DNA of 64,000 nt from Sphaerisporangium album (GTDB taxonomy: Bacteria; Actinomycetota; Actinomycetes; Streptosporangiales; Streptosporangiaceae), in assembly GCF_003323745.1 (NCBI RefSeq), contig NZ_QOIL01000012.1, positions 62,001 to 126,000 of the forward strand, given 5' to 3'. This document shows positions 21,513 to 35,229 of this stretch, piece by piece. The first letter of the stretch is position 1. Each line of letters starts with the position of its first letter. The notes beneath the pieces are model-generated. The model was not told the origin of the DNA. It saw only the letters and a list, made by a program, of their open reading frames with translations, and made no database searches. Both the position numbers and the translations under genes were made by a program.

Positions 21513-22462
21513 CGCCGTCGCCTGAGCCGGCGGGCCGAGTGCGCGGACACACGGATCGTGCGTCCGGTGTAGCGGACGCCGCCGCGGGCGCGCCAGTACA
21601 GCGCCGCCCAGACGCACACGCCGCGTTCGAGGACCCAGACCGGGGCGAACAGCGAGCAGGACGCGGGGAAGACCCGGCGTCCCCCGGCCCGGCGCCGCCC
21701 CGCTTCCGCCAGGCCGACCGCCAGCCCGGCGCAGGCGAGAACCGGCCACGGACGCCGCCGCGCGAGCTGGGCGGCCAGACCTGGCACCACGGCGAGGAAG
21801 ACGGCCAGGCGCGCGGGCTGCGCCAGGTCGTCGTACGCCTGGCGGACGCGCTGCGCCCAGAAGCGCCGCGCGTCGGGCGGCAGGCGGCGGACGTAGAGGT
21901 CGTGCGCGCGGCGCTCGCGACCGCCGTGCGCGCGGACGGTGCGGATGAGCTCCAGGTTCTCGAACATCACATCGCCGTCATAGCCGCCCATGGCCTCGAA
22001 GAACGACCTGCGCACGCCGAGCGTCCCGGGGTGGTCGGCGCCGATGGCCCGGTTGACGAGGGTGCGGGCGGTGTCCCAGCGGGCGTGCCAGGGAAGGGGC
22101 CTGAAGTGGTTCTGCGGCCGGACCAGCTCGGCGTCCGCGAGGAGGTCCCTGAGGCGGGCCAGGCCCACGGCGTCGTAGCGGACGTCGTCGTCAGCGATCA
22201 CCACGTACTCCGACCTCGCCCGGCGGATGCCGGTGATCACCCCGGCGACCTTGCCGTTCGCCGCCATGACCTCGGGATCGGGCGGCAGGTGGAGGGCGAT
22301 CCCACGCCAGGCGCGGGCGTGCCGGTCGAACAGCCCCGGCGGCGAGCCGTCGACCACGATGACGCGCGCCCACCGCGCCAGCCGGCGCAGGTAGGCGGTC
22401 AGCTCCTCCAGGCCGTGATCCCTCTCCCAGCGGAGAGGCAGCACGTAGTCGAGGTCGATCAT
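21371..22462 (-). CDS. Family 2 glycosyltransferase with membrane segments
   Basis: 363 aa. A GT-A fold is indicated by the N-terminal VIVVDGS strand and the D-x-D region VIADDDVRYD (metal and nucleotide-sugar binding), followed by a ENLELIRTVRAHGG acceptor-side region. Two hydrophobic segments (AVFLAVVPGLAAQL and VLACAGLAVGLAEA) lie C-terminal of the catalytic part and probably anchor it to the membrane. Start ATG 22462 overlaps the stop of the iron-redox gene (ATGA). The C-terminal ~47 codons run antisense through the CDGSH gene, and this tail is Arg/Pro-rich and may carry no function. Donor and acceptor are unknown. Confidence 0.82.
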   Translation of the reverse strand: MIDLDYVLPLRWERDHGLEELTAYLRRLARWARVIVVDGSPPGLFDRHARAWRGIALHLPPDPEVMAANGKVAGVITGIRRARSEYVVIADDDVRYDAVGLARLRDLLADAELVRPQNHFRPLPWHARWDTARTLVNRAIGADHPGTLGVRRSFFEAMGGYDGDVMFENLELIRTVRAHGGRERRAHDLYVRRLPPDARRFWAQRVRQAYDDLAQPARLAVFLAVVPGLAAQLARRRPWPVLACAGLAVGLAEAGRRRAGGRRVFPASCSLFAPVWVLERGVCVWAALYWRARGGVRYTGRTIRVSAHSARRLRRRRQAGVSGSLGARKPTTLCEPSQNGLTAERPHRHSATVDRPGSMVRPS

Positions 22463-23451
22463 CCGGCGCCGGCCCGCAGGGACGTCCGCCCCGAGCCCCA
22501 GAGGCGCATCACGTGCTCGGCGAAGAGCCGGTCCAGCGTCACCGCGCAGGCCGCCCCGTACAGGACGTCGCCGGCGAGGTCCGGGTGCGCGACCGCGAAG
22601 GCGCCGCACATGTCGTTCACGGCGATCTGCTCGTGGACGGCGTCGGCCTGCACGTGCTCGTCGTAGAAGCGCCGCGCCGCCGCGTCCCCGCCCAGCCTGC
22701 GCAGGCCCTGGCTGTAGCGGTGGTTGGGCAGCGATGACGTCAGCTCGAGGGCCGCCAGGTGACCGAGCAGCGCCCCGCGGTGCCGCCGGTGGAGGCCGAA
22801 CATCGACATGGCGTTGCCGACGGCCAGGGTGATCGCGGGCACCCGGTCGGCGTAGGCGCCGTAGGAGTCGTCAAGGCCGAGCGAGCGCATGGTGGCGCGG
22901 AACAGCTCGGAGTGCATCCGGCACACGCGGCCGCCGCCGTACTCGTCCGCCTGGATCTCCACGAGCGCCGCCTTGGCGGGCCCGCGCAGCCGGGGGATCG
23001 CCCAGGTGTGGGGGTCGGCCTCCTTCAGGTGGTAGAGCGAGCGGTGGACGACGAACTCGCGGAACTGGTCCAGGTCGGCGGTCCTGTGGAGGAAGATCGC
23101 GATGGACGCGCCCTCGTCCTGGGAGGAGATGAGCTCGACCAGGGCCTGCGGCGTGTCCTCCACCGGCACGGCGGGCGGCGGGGGGATGACGTCGGCGAGG
23201 TGCGCCGCGAAGCGCTCCTCCAGCCGCGCCCGCAGCCCCAGCAGCGAGGCGTTCCACTCCCAAAGGTCGTCGACGTCCTCGAAGCCCTGGTAATGCAGCT
23301 CGTAGCAGGCGAACAAGGCGAGCTGGAGATCGTCGTCGGCCAGGGGGGATTCCGGCGAGAACGGCGGGGCCTCGTCCAGTGCGTGAGGCGCCGTCACCAG
23401 CTCCGCGAAGAGCCAGGTGGTGATCGGACCTCTCGGAGACGGCAACCACAC
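22459..23451 (-). CDS. Iron-containing redox enzyme (haem-oxygenase-like fold)
   Basis: 330 aa, similar to the iron-containing redox enzyme family with a haem-oxygenase-like di-iron (HDO-type) fold. Recognised by the pattern LVEIQADEYGGGR at about residue 180, upstream Glu/His-rich helices (FACYELHYQGFE; FREFVVHRSLYHLKEAD), and the later HEQIAVNDMCGAFA helix. Members of this superfamily oxidise small substrates with dioxygen, but the substrate here is unknown. Start GTG 23451. It is the first gene of a pair with the glycosyltransferase (4-bp overlap). A CDGSH protein next door is a plausible electron-transfer partner (inference). Confidence 0.8.
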   Translation of the reverse strand: MWLPSPRGPITTWLFAELVTAPHALDEAPPFSPESPLADDDLQLALFACYELHYQGFEDVDDLWEWNASLLGLRARLEERFAAHLADVIPPPPAVPVEDTPQALVELISSQDEGASIAIFLHRTADLDQFREFVVHRSLYHLKEADPHTWAIPRLRGPAKAALVEIQADEYGGGRVCRMHSELFRATMRSLGLDDSYGAYADRVPAITLAVGNAMSMFGLHRRHRGALLGHLAALELTSSLPNHRYSQGLRRLGGDAAARRFYDEHVQADAVHEQIAVNDMCGAFAVAHPDLAGDVLYGAACAVTLDRLFAEHVMRLWGSGRTSLRAGAG

Positions 23452-23564
23452 CAGCCGAACAGCCTTTCTGTGGTGATTTGTCGTGCTCTATCTGTTTCTT
23501 CTCTACCCCTCAGGTCTGCGGGCATGCCCTGACCGGCCCGGTGAACCGGTTCCCGGTGGTCCCC

Positions 23565-24320
23565 TCAGCCCAGCACCACGCTGACGAGCTGCCCGATGCC
23601 CCCTGCCAGCACCACGGAGATGACGGACAGTCCGATCGAGATCAGGCAGCCGCTTCCGCCCTCCACCCGCTTTTCCGGCACCGGCACCTCGCCGAGGCCG
23701 CGCCACAGGGGTCTCGGTTCCAGGACGAAGTACAAGATCGCCCCAATCTGCCCGACCGTGAACATCCAGAACCACGCCCATCGGTTGGCCAGGCGAGGTG
23801 GGGGGCCCAGCAACATGACGACGAACGCGACCACCCAGGCGGTGGCCAGCCACCAGAGCTTCTCGCCCCCTAAGAACGTGAAGGGCCAGTCGGGGAAGAT
23901 GCCTCCTCCGGAGTCGCGCCCGGAGTCGACCGTCAGGGACGGCCTGACAGGCGCACGGCCGACGTCCGCCCTGAGCAGATCGACCGTGTAGGCGACACCC
24001 CGAGTGTCGGTGATATCACCTGGCACCTCATGCCAGACCAGCGGCGACTCCGACCACTTCAGGGTCATCAGGTCATGCGGATCCTCCATTTGCACGACGT
24101 CATGAGAATCGTTTATCAGGGTGCCGACGCCGCCCGCCCGGTAGCTCACGCGATCGACCTCCCCGGCCGCCACGGCCGCACGGAACTGCTCGACCGTGCG
24201 CGCGGAGGGCACGCGGCTCGCGCAGGTGAGCAGGGCGCCCGCGAGCAGAAGAAGGAGAAGTGACAGCCGGAGGACGAAAGGGACCCAGCGCAGGACGTGC
24301 CTAACCAGCCCGGTATCCAC
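23565..24320 (-). CDS. Membrane protein of unknown function
   Basis: 251 aa with an N-terminal transmembrane helix (about residues 15-33, Leu-rich), an extracytoplasmic domain of ~115 residues that starts PSARTVEQFRAAVAAGEVDRV, and three further helices near residues 155-173, 183-199 and 228-250. Start GTG 24320 follows a GGAATGAGAG Shine-Dalgarno. The early domain resembles sensor or substrate-facing loops seen in other actinobacterial membrane proteins, but I cannot name the family. Confidence 0.65.
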   Translation of the reverse strand: MDTGLVRHVLRWVPFVLRLSLLLLLLAGALLTCASRVPSARTVEQFRAAVAAGEVDRVSYRAGGVGTLINDSHDVVQMEDPHDLMTLKWSESPLVWHEVPGDITDTRGVAYTVDLLRADVGRAPVRPSLTVDSGRDSGGGIFPDWPFTFLGGEKLWWLATAWVVAFVVMLLGPPPRLANRWAWFWMFTVGQIGAILYFVLEPRPLWRGLGEVPVPEKRVEGGSGCLISIGLSVISVVLAGGIGQLVSVVLG

Positions 24321-24525
24321 CTCTCATTCCTACCGTATTACCAAAGACGGTGGTTATCCTTTTCGCTCGCGATTCCCGGCGGCGTGCCGCCTGAGAGTAT
24401 TTCGGCGTTACGTGCAGTCGCCGAGGTGAACTCCTCCGTGAGGCGCGATACTCGAGAAAATGCCGGTCGCTCCTCATAAAGTGACCACCGGGGGCGAACG
24501 GCCCGGCCCGGCGGCCCGGGCCGAG

Positions 24526-25473
24526 TCAGCGTTTGCGGGCGAGGGTGACGCCGTCGCGTACGGGCAGCATGACCGACTCGACCCGCTCGTCCCGCACGAT
24601 GAGGTCGTTCAGGCGGCGCATCTCGATGTGGTGTTCCTCCTGGAACGCCGGGTCGAACACCCGCCCGCCGAGGAACACGTTGTCCAGGACGACGAGCCCG
24701 CCGGGGCGCAGGCGCCGCACGATCTCCTCGTAGTACGCCGGGTAGTTCACCTTGTCGGCGTCGATGAAGGCGATGTCGATGGACGGCTCGTCCGGCAGCG
24801 CGCGCAACGTGTCGATCGCCGGGCCGATCTCCAGGTCGATGCGGTCGGCGACCCCGGCGCGCTCCCAGTACTCCCTGGCGATGGCGGTCCACTCGTCGCT
24901 CACGTCGCAGGCGAGCAGGCGGCCGCCCTCGGCGAGTCCCCGGGCGATGCAGATCGACGAGTAGCCGGTGAACACGCCCACCTCGACGGCGCGGCGCGCG
25001 CCGACCAACCGGACCAGCATGGTCAGCAGGGCGCCCTCGTCGTGCGAGACCTGCATGCCTGACGCGTCGCCGGTGGCCTCCCGGGTCCTGACGACCAGCT
25101 CCTGGAGCACGTCGTCGGCCGGGGTGCAGTGGGTGAGCAGGTAGTCGCTCGCGACGGGGGCGACGATGTCCATGCAATCGCCCGCGGCGGGTTCCGTCCA
25201 CTCGACCTTGAGCTCGTCCTGCGTGGCGAAGCCCAGCAGGTGGCGGGTGACGACGTCCCGGACGGTCGCCAGCCCTTCTGCGTCCGCCGCCGTGATGATC
25301 ATGTCGAGCCGGCCCCGGGAGGGCGTGAGCACACAGGTGCCCTGGCCGAACGTGAGGGTTCCCCGGCCGTCGCCGGCGAGCTCTGCGGTGACCCTGTTCC
25401 CCATGTGGGAGACGAGCTGCTTGATATAGCGGGACGGGCGGGCGGTTGCGACATGTGCCGTCGTGTAAGGCAT
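24526..25473 (-). CDS. DUF2218 domain fused to CCoAOMT-type O-methyltransferase
   Basis: 315 aa in two parts. Residues 1-95 match DUF2218 (start TARPSRYIKQLVSHMGNRV, then TFGQGTCVLTP), a small domain usually found as a separate protein near iron/siderophore genes. Residues ~100-315 are an O-methyltransferase family 3 (caffeoyl-CoA type) SAM enzyme: the glycine-rich SAM loop is VEVGVFTGYSS, the acidic strand LLACDVSDEW, and the metal-binding region IAFIDADKVNYPAYYEE followed by GGLVVLDNV. ATG 25473 is preceded by GAAGGA. The fusion suggests that DUF2218 supplies or binds something for the methylation; the acceptor is unknown. Confidence 0.87.
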   Translation of the reverse strand: MPYTTAHVATARPSRYIKQLVSHMGNRVTAELAGDGRGTLTFGQGTCVLTPSRGRLDMIITAADAEGLATVRDVVTRHLLGFATQDELKVEWTEPAAGDCMDIVAPVASDYLLTHCTPADDVLQELVVRTREATGDASGMQVSHDEGALLTMLVRLVGARRAVEVGVFTGYSSICIARGLAEGGRLLACDVSDEWTAIAREYWERAGVADRIDLEIGPAIDTLRALPDEPSIDIAFIDADKVNYPAYYEEIVRRLRPGGLVVLDNVFLGGRVFDPAFQEEHHIEMRRLNDLIVRDERVESVMLPVRDGVTLARKR

Positions 25474-25754
25474 GAAGGTCCTTCGGCTAGGCGCTACGAC
25501 TCCAGACGAACCGGGCTACGGGCACGCCGAGGCCTGCCACGTGTCCAAAATAGTCAACCCTTCAAAAAGCGCCCTGTGAGGGCACCCGCCCCGACCCGCC
25601 CGGCGACGGTCTCGTCACCGCACGGCGTCCAGGCCCCCACCGCGCGGCATCCGCACGCCACCCGCCGAGGGCCCTCCCACACGCCCACGCTAGGCCCGCG
25701 TCGTTTCGGCGGCCGTCGAAACGACCGCCGAGAACGACGCCCGCATGCCCCGGG

Positions 25755-29181
<3,427 letters not shown>

Positions 29182-29335
29182 CCGGCTGGAACGTCGGGGG
29201 TTCGAGCTCTCCCGGCCGCACAGCGCCGAGCCCGCCCGGCGGCGCCGCCGGGTGGCATGAGACGCGCTGACCGCGGTTCAGAGCTGATGCCTCCCGCGGA
29301 AGGCGGGCCATGGTGAACCGCGAGGGGGAACTCGG

Positions 29336-30037
29336 ATGGGCTTGCAGGTCGAGAGTCGCTCGTCCGATTCCCCGTACATCGAGCGGGTGTGGCGGAGCAG
29401 CAGCGATGACGTCGGCCGGATGACGTCGATCGCCACAGCGCATTGGGACCTGGTCTTCTGGGAGCACCGCGGCCGGGTCAACGTAGCCGTTCAGGGGCCG
29501 GAGTCGAAGGCGAGTCCGGCCCCCGTCCCCGAGGACGCCACCTTCTTCGGGATCATCTTCTCCCTCGGCACCTCGATGCCCCATCTTCCGGCCAGTCTGC
29601 TCGTCGACGCTTCCGTGGAGATCCCCGACGCGACGCGCCGATCGTTCCATCTGAAGGGCTCCGCCTGGCGCCTTCCCGATTACGACAACGCCGGGGCGTT
29701 CGTACGGCGGATGGTCCGTGAGGGTGTCCTGGTCCACGACCCGATCGTCGCCGCGGTGCTTCGGGGCGCGTCGCCGGACGTGTCCGAACGCACCATCCAG
29801 CGGCGCTTCGTGACCGCGACCGGACTCACCCGCGGCGCCGTCCGGCAGATCGACCGTGCGCGGCAGGCGGCGGTCCTGATCCAGGAGGGCGTACCGGCCC
29901 ACGACGTGGTCCACCGGCTGGGCTACTTCGATCAGCCGCACCTGGCGCGGTCGCTGACCCGCTATATCGGGCGGACCGCCACGCAACTGAGCGATCGAAA
30001 CCCGCCGGAGCCGCTGTCACTGCTGTACAAGACCTGA
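29336..30037 (+). CDS. AraC family transcriptional regulator
   Basis: 233 aa from ATG 29336 after GAGGGGGAA. An N-terminal sensing region (~150 aa, with SPYIERVWRSSSDD and TAHWDLVFWEHRGR typical of the AraC subgroup with an unknown ligand) precedes a C-terminal AraC double HTH: RTIQRRFVTATGLTRGAV and VVHRLGYFDQPHLARSLTRY. No obvious target is adjacent; it follows argG by about 150 bp on the same strand, which need not mean co-regulation. Confidence 0.88.
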   Translation: MGLQVESRSSDSPYIERVWRSSSDDVGRMTSIATAHWDLVFWEHRGRVNVAVQGPESKASPAPVPEDATFFGIIFSLGTSMPHLPASLLVDASVEIPDATRRSFHLKGSAWRLPDYDNAGAFVRRMVREGVLVHDPIVAAVLRGASPDVSERTIQRRFVTATGLTRGAVRQIDRARQAAVLIQEGVPAHDVVHRLGYFDQPHLARSLTRYIGRTATQLSDRNPPEPLSLLYKT

Positions 30038-30518
30038 GCGCTGGTTCCTCCTGACCGTCCGGTCGCGGTTGCCGCCCCTGCCACAGGACTGGTCGGCTTA
30101 CTGGTCGGCGCAGGGAAAGCCATGGCGAGCCCGCGACGGTTCCGCATGGGTACGGACGGTTCTCGGATCGACGTCACAAGTCAGTTTCCTTGCCTGTGAT
30201 TTTCCGTCCTGGTGGCACCGCGGTGAAACCACCGGGGAAAGACCCGTCCAGGCTTACGTCGGCGGTGCGAATCCGCGGTGTGAAGGCTCGCAGCGGCCGG
30301 CTGGGGTACAGTGCCGCATTTCTCTGGTGAATGCGGATGATCCCATTTATGCAGTGAGGTGCCAGGAATAATCTTTTGCCGCTGGCTGGGAGATTTCGTC
30401 TTATGCCGCGATTAGTCTGGGTGATGTCGGCGCCGCAGCGGCGTGTCCCGGGACCCGAACCGACGCTCGTCATCCCCGTCAACCGGGGTTCGGTCCTCAC
30501 CTCAGGGAGTGATCTCTG
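30038..30518. promoter_or_regulatory. 480-bp spacer upstream of the secreted Cys-rich peptide gene
   Basis: No gene is supported. From about 30215 to 30310 several short stems lie close together (GGTGG/CCACC; CGGG/CCCG; GCGG/CCGC around gcgaat), which could give a structured leader, but the order does not match the cobalamin or c-di-AMP riboswitch cores that I checked. A less GC-rich stretch at 30330-30400 may hold the promoter. Confidence 0.25.
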
Positions 30519-30740
30519 ATGCTCAAGCGTTCGCTCTTCGCCGTCGCGCTGGCGGCCTCCACGCTCCTGGTCACCGGAACCGTCACCGGAACCGGGCATG
30601 CCTCCGCGCCGAGCGTCTGCTCATCGGCCCAGCCCAATCCCGGCCTGTGCAAGTGGCGGGATGACGGCTGCTACTACTGCTACAGCTACAAGACCGCGAC
30701 GTGGGAGCAGCAGTATTGCAACGGCGGTTCGGGCGAGTAG
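30519..30740 (+). CDS. Small secreted Cys-rich peptide
   Basis: 73-aa precursor from ATG 30519 with GGGAG seven bases upstream. A Sec signal peptide (residues 1-29, ending GHASA) leaves a mature peptide of about 44 residues with five cysteines, a Trp/Tyr-rich centre (KWRDDGCYYCYSYKTATWE) and a short Gly-rich tail. An odd cysteine number suggests dimerisation, cofactor binding or a free thiol. No family is recognised. It has no modifying enzymes or immunity gene nearby. Confidence 0.7.
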   Translation: MLKRSLFAVALAASTLLVTGTVTGTGHASAPSVCSSAQPNPGLCKWRDDGCYYCYSYKTATWEQQYCNGGSGE

Positions 30741-30919
30741 CCACATCGGCTTCTAGCCCGATGGACAACGGCAGATACGGCGTCCACGGTGAGCGCCCAC
30801 TGCGGCTGCCTGGTCTCCACGGCCGGCGCCCCGGCCTCGGCGGCGGCGACGCCCCCGAGCCGGGTGTCGGTGAGCCGCGCCGCCGTCGTCGCCCCCGCTC
30901 CACCGCCGTCACGCCGGTT

Positions 30920-32404
30920 TCATCGGCCCGGTCCCTCCAGCTCACCGGCGCTGTCCGCTCGGGCCGGTAGGAGCAGGGCGGTGACGACCACCGCCACGGA
31001 CATCACCGCGCCGATGATGAAGGCCAGCCGCATGCCGCCAAGGTTGGCGACCGCCTCCGTGGCTCCTGCGGATCTCAGGACATCGGCTCGCGCGCTCATC
31101 ACGGTGATCACGAGTGCGGTGCCGATGGCCGCGGAGACCTGCTGCAGCGTGCTCAGGATCGAGCTGCCGTGGGAGTAGAGCCGCGAGGGAACCGCTCCGA
31201 GCCCGATGGTGAACACCGGGGTGAAGGTCGCGGCCAGGCTCACCATCAGCAGCGCGTGCAGACCCAGGAGCTGCCAGAACGGCATGGTCATCGTGACCTG
31301 GGTGAAGCCGGCGAGCGCGAGCATGATCCCGACCGCGCCAGGGATGACCAGAACCCGGCCGCCGAACCGATCGAACTGGCGGCCGATGGTCGGACCGAGC
31401 AGCCCCATCGCGAGGCCGCCCGGCATCACGAGGAGTCCGGTCTGCAGGGCGCTCAGCTCGCGGACGTTCTGCAGGTACAACGGCAGCAGGATCATCGAGC
31501 CGAGCATCGCCATGAAGGCCACCGACATCAGGATCAACGCGACCGTGTAGGTGCGGTGGCGAAGGGTGCGCAGGTCCATCAGCGGCACGCCGCGCTTCTG
31601 CAGCGACAGCTGGCGGAAGACGAAGACGGCGATGGCCACCAGCCCGGCCACCACGATCACGACGGCAACGCGGACGTCGCCGCCCTCGAACCGGCTGAGC
31701 CCGTAGACCAAGCCGCCGAAGCCCGCGGCGGCGGTCACCACGCTCAACCAGTCGATGGTGCTGAACTGGGGCTCTCCGACGTTCTTGAGCTGCTTCAGGC
31801 CGCGCCAAGTGATGACGGCGGCGATGGGAAGCACCACGGCGAACAACAGCCGCCAAGACCCGAAATGGAGGATCACCCCCGAGACCGTCGGCCCCATCGC
31901 GGGCGCGACCGAGATGGCCAGAGTGACGTTGCCCATCACCCGGCCCCGGTCCGCCTCGGGCACCACCTGCATCAGCGTGGTCATCAGCAGTGGCATCATC
32001 ACAGCCGTCCCGGACGCCTGGATGATGCGGGCGCCCAGCAGCACCTCGAACGACGGCGCGACGATGGCCAGCGCCGTGCCGAGCAGGAACAAACCCATCG
32101 CGGTGGCGTACGAGCGGCGGGTGGACACCCGCTGCAGGAACCACCCGGTGATCGGGATGACAGCGGCCATGGTCAGCATGAAGGCGGTCGAGAGCCACTG
32201 CGCCGTCTGCTCGGTGATGGCCAGCGCGCCCATCAGCCGCGGGATCGCATTGATCATGATCGTCTCGTTGAGGATGACCACGAACGTGGCGAGCACCAGC
32301 AGTCGGATCACGGCCGGGGTGCGACCTGGGACCGCGGTCGCGGGCTTGGCAGGTGAGTCGAGCTGTGGAATGGACACGGCACCTCGATCGGGGTTATCGG
32401 ACAT
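30920..32404 (-). CDS. MFS drug exporter, DHA2 (EmrB/QacA) type
   Basis: 494 aa from ATG 32404 (alternative upstream ATGs at about 32470 would add a poorly conserved N-terminus). Fourteen predicted transmembrane helices. The first (ATFVVILNETIMINAIP) has the DHA2 motif D1-like N-E-T-I-M-I-N-A-I-P, and the loop RIIQASGTAVMMPLLMTTLMQ and motif GPTVSGVI fit the EmrB group. It is a proton-driven exporter of drugs or metabolites. It lies 205 bp downstream of the rifampicin monooxygenase gene on the same strand, so the two may work together in rifamycin resistance (inference). Confidence 0.9.
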   Translation of the reverse strand: MSDNPDRGAVSIPQLDSPAKPATAVPGRTPAVIRLLVLATFVVILNETIMINAIPRLMGALAITEQTAQWLSTAFMLTMAAVIPITGWFLQRVSTRRSYATAMGLFLLGTALAIVAPSFEVLLGARIIQASGTAVMMPLLMTTLMQVVPEADRGRVMGNVTLAISVAPAMGPTVSGVILHFGSWRLLFAVVLPIAAVITWRGLKQLKNVGEPQFSTIDWLSVVTAAAGFGGLVYGLSRFEGGDVRVAVVIVVAGLVAIAVFVFRQLSLQKRGVPLMDLRTLRHRTYTVALILMSVAFMAMLGSMILLPLYLQNVRELSALQTGLLVMPGGLAMGLLGPTIGRQFDRFGGRVLVIPGAVGIMLALAGFTQVTMTMPFWQLLGLHALLMVSLAATFTPVFTIGLGAVPSRLYSHGSSILSTLQQVSAAIGTALVITVMSARADVLRSAGATEAVANLGGMRLAFIIGAVMSVAVVVTALLLPARADSAGELEGPGR

Positions 32405-32609
32405 GACGTCGTGATTGCCGGCGTTCCGGCCACGGGACGCAGAAGAAGTCGCGGGCATGCTCATACTGACTGGCACCACCGACAAAACTCATCGCCTGTG
32501 CCCAGCCTTCCGGTAGGTGATGCGAAATGTCACCCGGTTTTCCCCGGCGGCGGACAAAGACCTCCAGGTCACGCGAGGGAGCACCCGTATCGCTCCATGG
32601 CCTGCGAAC

Positions 32610-34274
<1,665 letters not shown>

Positions 34275-34338
34275 TCAAACGCACCGGCGTCGGAACTCGT
34301 CCGGTGCCACGACCACCGTTGGTCGGCTGCCGCTCATC

Positions 34339-35229
34339 TCATGCGACGAGCACCCGGTTGGCGACGCTGCCGATGCCCTCCACGGTCACCGTGACCACGT
34401 CGCCGTCCCGGATCAGTAGCGGGGGCTTGCGTGCGAAGCCCACACCTGGCGGAGTGCCCGTGAGGATCAGGTCCCCCGGTTCGAGCGTCATGTACCGAGA
34501 GGCGTAGGAGATGATCTCCGCCACGGAGAAGATCATCTCGGCCGTCGAGCAGTCCTGGACGACCTGGTCGTTGAGCCGGGTGGTGATGCGGAGTGCCTGA
34601 GGGTCTTCGACATCCTGGGCGAGCACCACGACCGGCCCGACCGGGCAGAAACCGTTGGCGGACTTGCCGCGGAACCATTGACCATCGGAGAACTGGGCGT
34701 CCCGCGCCGACAGGTCGTTCGCCGGGACATAACCGAGGACATGGTCGAGAGCCTCGTCCGCGTCCACATTGCTCGCCCGGCGCCCGATCACGACGGCCAG
34801 CTCACCCTCGTAGTCGAGCTCGCCGGAGAGGTCGCTTGGTACCTCGACGACAGCGCCGTCGGCTCGCAGCGTGTTGGGGAACTTGGCGAACAGGAGCGGC
34901 TTGGCGGGGGCCTGCACTCCTGACTCGTCCGCGTGGTCGCGGTAGTTGAGGCCGACGCACAGGATTTTCGAGGGGTTCGCGACCGGAGCGAGCAGTTCGA
35001 GGTCATCGACCGGAACCTTCGCGTCACCGACCTCATCGCGGTCCGCGCACCACGCACCGGTGTGCAGCGCCTCCCGCAGGACGTCGGCGGCGGGATGGTC
35101 GGACTCGGTCGCGAGCACCGTCGCGTGGCCCTGCGAGATCCGGACGAGCACGACGCGGCCGTAGAGGCGGGCGCGCGCCAGGCCTCCTACCGTGGGCGGG
35201 GTCGAGGCGCCCGGGGTCACCGAAGTCAC
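34339..35229 (-). CDS. Fumarylacetoacetate hydrolase family protein
   Basis: 296 aa; last gene of the catabolic operon. FAH-family enzymes hydrolyse or decarboxylate oxo-acids with a divalent metal. The metal-binding site is seen in LDYEGELAVVIG, and other hallmarks are KILCVGLNYRDHADE, NDLSARDAQ and LTGTPPGVGF. Start GTG 35229 overlaps the BKACE stop (GTGA). In this context it probably acts on a late ring-cleavage or beta-keto product, but acylpyruvate hydrolysis or decarboxylation is equally possible. Confidence 0.85.
   Translation of the reverse strand: MTSVTPGASTPPTVGGLARARLYGRVVLVRISQGHATVLATESDHPAADVLREALHTGAWCADRDEVGDAKVPVDDLELLAPVANPSKILCVGLNYRDHADESGVQAPAKPLLFAKFPNTLRADGAVVEVPSDLSGELDYEGELAVVIGRRASNVDADEALDHVLGYVPANDLSARDAQFSDGQWFRGKSANGFCPVGPVVVLAQDVEDPQALRITTRLNDQVVQDCSTAEMIFSVAEIISYASRYMTLEPGDLILTGTPPGVGFARKPPLLIRDGDVVTVTVEGIGSVANRVLVA

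Noticed and set aside
19595-22666. 1023-codon plus-strand frame
   Set aside because: Out-of-frame shadow of the ABC permease, CDGSH and antisense of the glycosyltransferase.
30215-30310. c-di-AMP or cobalamin riboswitch before the secreted peptide gene
   Set aside because: GGTGCGAATCCGC looks like part of the B12 core, but the following conserved blocks are absent.
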